From the NCBI GenBank assembly GCA_964463375.1, contig CAYXBQ010000001.1, forward strand, positions 62,001 to 126,000: DNA of 64,000 nucleotides. The letters run 5' to 3'. The notes below the pieces were generated by a model, which ran no database searches, was not told the DNA's origin, and saw only the letters and a program-made list of their open reading frames with translations. This DNA is from UMGS1696 sp964463375. GTDB taxonomy: Bacteria > Bacillota > Clostridia > Oscillospirales > CAG-272. Below, in pieces: positions 60,782 through 64,000 of this stretch (positions are counted from its first letter, which is position 1; every line of letters starts with the position of its first letter). A program made the position numbers and the translations under genes.

Positions 60782-61351
60782 ATGTTAACGTATCCTATGA
60801 CCATTGCGGGACTGAAAAGAGAGCTGCCTATTTGTCCTCTGAATGATACGCTTGCCATTGGTGCTTTCGTGATCTTTGGGGATCCGGAGCTGACCACGGC
60901 GGCGGCACAGGCAATGCTGGACATGGCACCGGACTATGATTACATCATCACGGCTGAGGCAAAGGGGATCCCGCTGGCCCACGAGATGGCACGGCTGGCT
61001 GGGAATCAGCGGTACTTTATCGCACGGAAAAAGGCCAAGGCGTACATGACCGGTGTGTTTGAAGTGACGGTGCAGTCCATCACCACGGCGGGGGAACAAA
61101 AGCTGTTCCTGGACAAGGCTGATGCTGATTTGATGCAAGGAAAGCGGATCTTGATCGTAGACGACGTGATCTCTACGGGCGAAAGTCTGCGGGCGGTGGA
61201 GACGTTGGTCACAGCGGCCGGTGGGATCATTTGCGGCAAGATGGCGGTGCTGGCAGAAGGCGATGCGCAGGTGCGGGACGATATTCTGTATTTAGAGAAG
61301 CTGCCGCTGTTCCATCCGGACGGGACGGTTCTGGAAGGTTCTTTGCACTGA
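60782..61351 (+). CDS. Phosphoribosyltransferase family protein (Apt-like)
   Basis: A 189-residue type I phosphoribosyltransferase. The PRPP-binding motif is ILIVDDVISTGES; the upstream block YIITAEAKGIPLAHEMARLAG and RYFIARKKAKAYM match adenine/xanthine phosphoribosyltransferase-like proteins. It is probably a purine salvage enzyme or a PRPP-sensing protein, but the base it uses cannot be assigned. AGGAGG precedes ATG 60782. It follows pheT and precedes trkA in the same direction. Confidence 0.85.
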   Translation: MLTYPMTIAGLKRELPICPLNDTLAIGAFVIFGDPELTTAAAQAMLDMAPDYDYIITAEAKGIPLAHEMARLAGNQRYFIARKKAKAYMTGVFEVTVQSITTAGEQKLFLDKADADLMQGKRILIVDDVISTGESLRAVETLVTAAGGIICGKMAVLAEGDAQVRDDILYLEKLPLFHPDGTVLEGSLH

Positions 61352-61397
61352 CTTATAAAAAGCGCAGCTTCGTTGGTTGGACTGCGTAGGAGATCGT

Positions 61398-62768
61398 ATG
61401 AACATTATCGTTATTGGTGCCGGGAAGACCGGGGAGGAGCTGATCACTTCCCTTTTGGCAGAGGGACACGACATTGCGGTGATCGACCCGTTATATTCTG
61501 TGATCGAGAATATACTGGAATCGTATGATGTAATGGGCGTATGCGGCAGCGGGGTGGTCACGGAGACGCTGGAAAAAGCAGGATCGGATTCTGCGGATCT
61601 GGTGATCGCCTGTACGCCGCAGGATGAGATCAATGTGCTGTCCTGTGTTATTGCCAAGCGGCTGGGTGCCAAGAGCTGCATTGCCCGGGTGCGGAATCCG
61701 GAGCTGAATGCACAGACTCGTTTTATGCAGCGAGAGCTGGGGATCGACACCATGATGAACCCGGACTACTATGCTGCCCACGCTATATCCCGTATTCTGC
61801 GGATCCCCAGTGCCTCCAAGGTGGACTCCTTTGCCGGGGGGAAGCTGGATATGGTACAGCTCAAAATCGCGGCAGATTGTCCGCTTGTGGGGACGGCGTT
61901 ATTTCAGTTGCCCGGCAAGTGTAAGACCCGTGTGCTGGTGTGTGCGGTACAGTGTGCGGGGCGGCAGGATGCCATTGTACCCTCTGCCGGGTATGTGATC
62001 CAGGCGGGGGATATTCTCAGCTTGACCGCCACCCACGCGGACATCCACCGGTTCTTCCGGGAGATCGGCGCTTTGTCGGAACCGATCCGGGATGTGCTGC
62101 TGGTGGGGGGAAGCCGGATCGCTTATTATCTTGCCAAAACGCTGGTGGAAAGTGGGCTGCACGTGAAGATCATTGAGGAAGATCATGATCGCTGCGTGGA
62201 GCTTTCCCGAGAGCTGCCCCATGCACGGATCATTTGTGCCGATGGGACCAATCATGAGATCCTGATCGAAGAGGGGATCCGGGATATGGATGCCTGCATT
62301 GCCCTGACCGGGATGGACGAGGGGAACATGATCCTGTCGCTGTATGCGCTGAGCGAAGGGGTAGGCAAGGTGATCCCCAAGATCAACAAGAATGCGCTGC
62401 TGACCATGTCCTCGCATGTGGGGCTGGATTCTGCCATTTCGCCGGAGCAATTGACTGCGGATGTGATCGTGTCGTATGTGCGAGCCATGGGGCAGTCCGG
62501 CAGCGATTCTGCCATTCGGACGCTATACAAGCTGTTGGATGGGCAGATCGAAGCGGTGGAATTTTTGGTGCAGGAGGAAAGCGCTGCTATGACCGGGATC
62601 CCGCTGGCGGAAATGCATCTGAAAAAGGATCTGCTGATCGCCGGGATCGTGCGGGGGTCGCAGGTGATCTATCCGGGTGCCAACGACCAATTCTGCGTGG
62701 GGGACAGCATTGTGGTGGTGACTGCCAACAAGCGGCTGTCTGCATTCCGTGAGATCCTGGCAGAATAA
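61398..62768 (+). CDS. trkA: Trk potassium transport regulatory protein TrkA
   Basis: A 456-residue TrkA with the duplicated RCK layout. The first Rossmann domain (IIVIGAGKTGEELITSLL, then the acidic VIDP), first RCK_C domain (~140-220), the second Rossmann domain (VLLVGGSRIAYYLAKTLV, where GGSRIA replaces GxGxxG) and the second RCK_C follow in order. It gates the potassium channel TrkH by binding nucleotides. AGGAGATCGT precedes ATG 61398; trkH begins 21 nt downstream. Confidence 0.94.
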   Translation: MNIIVIGAGKTGEELITSLLAEGHDIAVIDPLYSVIENILESYDVMGVCGSGVVTETLEKAGSDSADLVIACTPQDEINVLSCVIAKRLGAKSCIARVRNPELNAQTRFMQRELGIDTMMNPDYYAAHAISRILRIPSASKVDSFAGGKLDMVQLKIAADCPLVGTALFQLPGKCKTRVLVCAVQCAGRQDAIVPSAGYVIQAGDILSLTATHADIHRFFREIGALSEPIRDVLLVGGSRIAYYLAKTLVESGLHVKIIEEDHDRCVELSRELPHARIICADGTNHEILIEEGIRDMDACIALTGMDEGNMILSLYALSEGVGKVIPKINKNALLTMSSHVGLDSAISPEQLTADVIVSYVRAMGQSGSDSAIRTLYKLLDGQIEAVEFLVQEESAAMTGIPLAEMHLKKDLLIAGIVRGSQVIYPGANDQFCVGDSIVVVTANKRLSAFREILAE

Positions 62769-62789
62769 GGTTGGTGGAATACATAGGTT

Positions 62790-64000
62790 ATGAATATTCG
62801 GTATATCATTTATTTATGCAGTCGGGTGCTGCTGATCTTAGGGCTGCTGCTGCTACTGCCGCTTACGGTATCGCTACTGTATCGGGATGGCTGCTTTTGG
62901 GCCTTTGTGATCCCTATGGTGATCATGCTGGCCATGGGGCTGATCTGGGGACGGAAAAAACCGGCTAAGGGGACGCTGTTTGCCCGAGAAGGCTTTGCGG
63001 TGGTGACGCTGATCTGGGTGCTGCTTTCGGCATTCGGGGCACTTCCCTTTTTGCTCAGCGGCGTGACGACTTCCTTTACCGATGCGTTTTTTGAAGCGGT
63101 ATCGGGGTTCACCACCACGGGGTCCAGTATTTTGCCGGCGGTAGAAGGCTTACCGGAGAGCATTTTGTTTTGGCGACAGTTTATGAACTGGATCGGTGGC
63201 ATGGGGGTTTTGGCGTTGGTTTTGGCACTGGCTCCCTTTGACAAGGACCGTAGCCAGAGCGACACACGGGGTTCGGATGTGTACATCATTCGGGCAGAAA
63301 GTCCGGGACCTATGTTTGGCAAGCTGGTATCCAAGCTGCGGTTCAATGTGCAGATCCTGTACATCATTTACGCCTGTATGACGGTGGTGACGGCTGTCCT
63401 ATTGCTGTTTGGCGGGATGGATCTGTTCGATGCTGTTTGTCATAGCTTTGCGGCGGCGGGCACCGGTGGATTCTCTGTAAAAAATGCCAGCATTGGGTAC
63501 TACGACAGTGCGTATTTAGAGTGGGTACTGGGCATTGCACCCATGCTGTTCGGGATCAACTTCAATATTTATTATTTCATACTGACGAAGAATTTCATTT
63601 CCGTTTGGAAAAGTGAGGAGCTGCGGTGGTATCTCCTGATCATTGGGATCTCTACGGTGCTTATCACGGGGAATATTTTGTCGCTGTATGATTCCGTGGG
63701 TACCAGCCTGCGCCATGCGTTCTTCCAGGTCACGTCGATCATCACCACCACGGGGTTCTCTTCGGTGAACTACGATCTGTGGCCCACCTTCTCTAAAGGG
63801 ATCTTGGTGCTGCTTATGTTTATTGGTGGGTGCGCTTCGTCCACCAGTGGTGGGCTGAAGGTGTCCCGGTGCATCATTTTGGTAAAGACTGCCATCAAGG
63901 AGATCCGGTACTACATCAATCCCAGAGAGGTACGGTCGATCCGGTGCGATGGGGTGTATGTGGAAAAAAATGTGGTCAACAGCGTTTCGGCGTACTTTGT
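62790..64000 (+). CDS. trkH: Potassium uptake protein TrkH, 3' end outside window
   Basis: The first 403 residues of a TrkH/KtrB-type potassium channel subunit, cut by the window edge (about 80 residues missing). The pore loops with their filter glycines are visible: SGFTTTGSSIL, AAAGTGGFSVKN, TSIITTTGFSSVNYD and the fourth with SSTSGGLKVSR. Several transmembrane segments flank each loop. ATG 62790 lies 21 nt after trkA with a weak ribosome site, so translation may depend on trkA. Confidence 0.93.
   Translation, partial: MNIRYIIYLCSRVLLILGLLLLLPLTVSLLYRDGCFWAFVIPMVIMLAMGLIWGRKKPAKGTLFAREGFAVVTLIWVLLSAFGALPFLLSGVTTSFTDAFFEAVSGFTTTGSSILPAVEGLPESILFWRQFMNWIGGMGVLALVLALAPFDKDRSQSDTRGSDVYIIRAESPGPMFGKLVSKLRFNVQILYIIYACMTVVTAVLLLFGGMDLFDAVCHSFAAAGTGGFSVKNASIGYYDSAYLEWVLGIAPMLFGINFNIYYFILTKNFISVWKSEELRWYLLIIGISTVLITGNILSLYDSVGTSLRHAFFQVTSIITTTGFSSVNYDLWPTFSKGILVLLMFIGGCASSTSGGLKVSRCIILVKTAIKEIRYYINPREVRSIRCDGVYVEKNVVNSVSAYF

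Overview
The window looks like the chromosome of an anaerobic, fermentative, low-GC-lineage Gram-positive bacterium, most likely Clostridia (Oscillospiraceae/Ruminococcaceae type), although base composition here is moderate (roughly 55% GC by eye). Support comes from purine-rich Shine-Dalgarno sites, many near-consensus sigma-A promoters with exactly 17-bp spacers, T-box leaders on serS and pheS, oxygen-sensitive glycyl radical enzymes (GREs), and families typical of Clostridia (CD1247-like protein beside efp, DUF951, DUF2812 with PadR, TepA). I saw no rRNA, tRNA, phage, insertion sequence or CRISPR array.

1-12.9 kb, catabolic cluster: two tandem GREs (the first cut by the window edge, the second carrying a frameshift), an SMP-30/gluconolactonase-like protein and a GRE-activating enzyme. 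Next come a DeoR regulator and a 2-oxoacid dehydrogenase operon (E2, E3, an SGNH hydrolase, and an E1 with alpha and beta fused in one chain).

12.9-36.4 kb, accessory region: four paralogous solute-binding-like lipoproteins without ABC permeases, a PAP2 phosphatase, an unclassified TIM-barrel glycosidase-like protein, serS with its T-box, an ECF sigma factor fused to a 690-residue beta-rich domain, a DUF5107/TPR protein, TepA, a Gfo/Idh/MocA oxidoreductase, DeoR and XRE regulators, a PadR/DUF2812 operon, and an IclR-lipoprotein-GRE operon.

36.5-49.3 kb: CD1247-like protein and efp, asnA with a cytoplasmic GH5-like enzyme, an alpha/beta hydrolase with a second oxidoreductase, an SGNH hydrolase, then DUF951-yfhO-ruvA-ruvB and two small genes. 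49.3-54.7 kb: a thiamin operon (thiS-F-G-H-E-D-tenA) behind two TPP riboswitches in series, each with its own terminator. 54.7-64 kb: PTS enzyme I and HPr, pheS-pheT behind a T-box, a phosphoribosyltransferase, trkA and the start of trkH.

The most unusual signals are: the sigma-factor fusion with a strong in-frame internal start; short (18-22 bp) tandem repeats abutting the stop codons of four unrelated genes; the GRE pair with a CxE active site and an atypical RVCGW glycyl loop; the lipoprotein family with EF-hand-like loops, one member sharing an operon with a GRE; the tandem TPP riboswitches; and an HPr without the regulatory serine.
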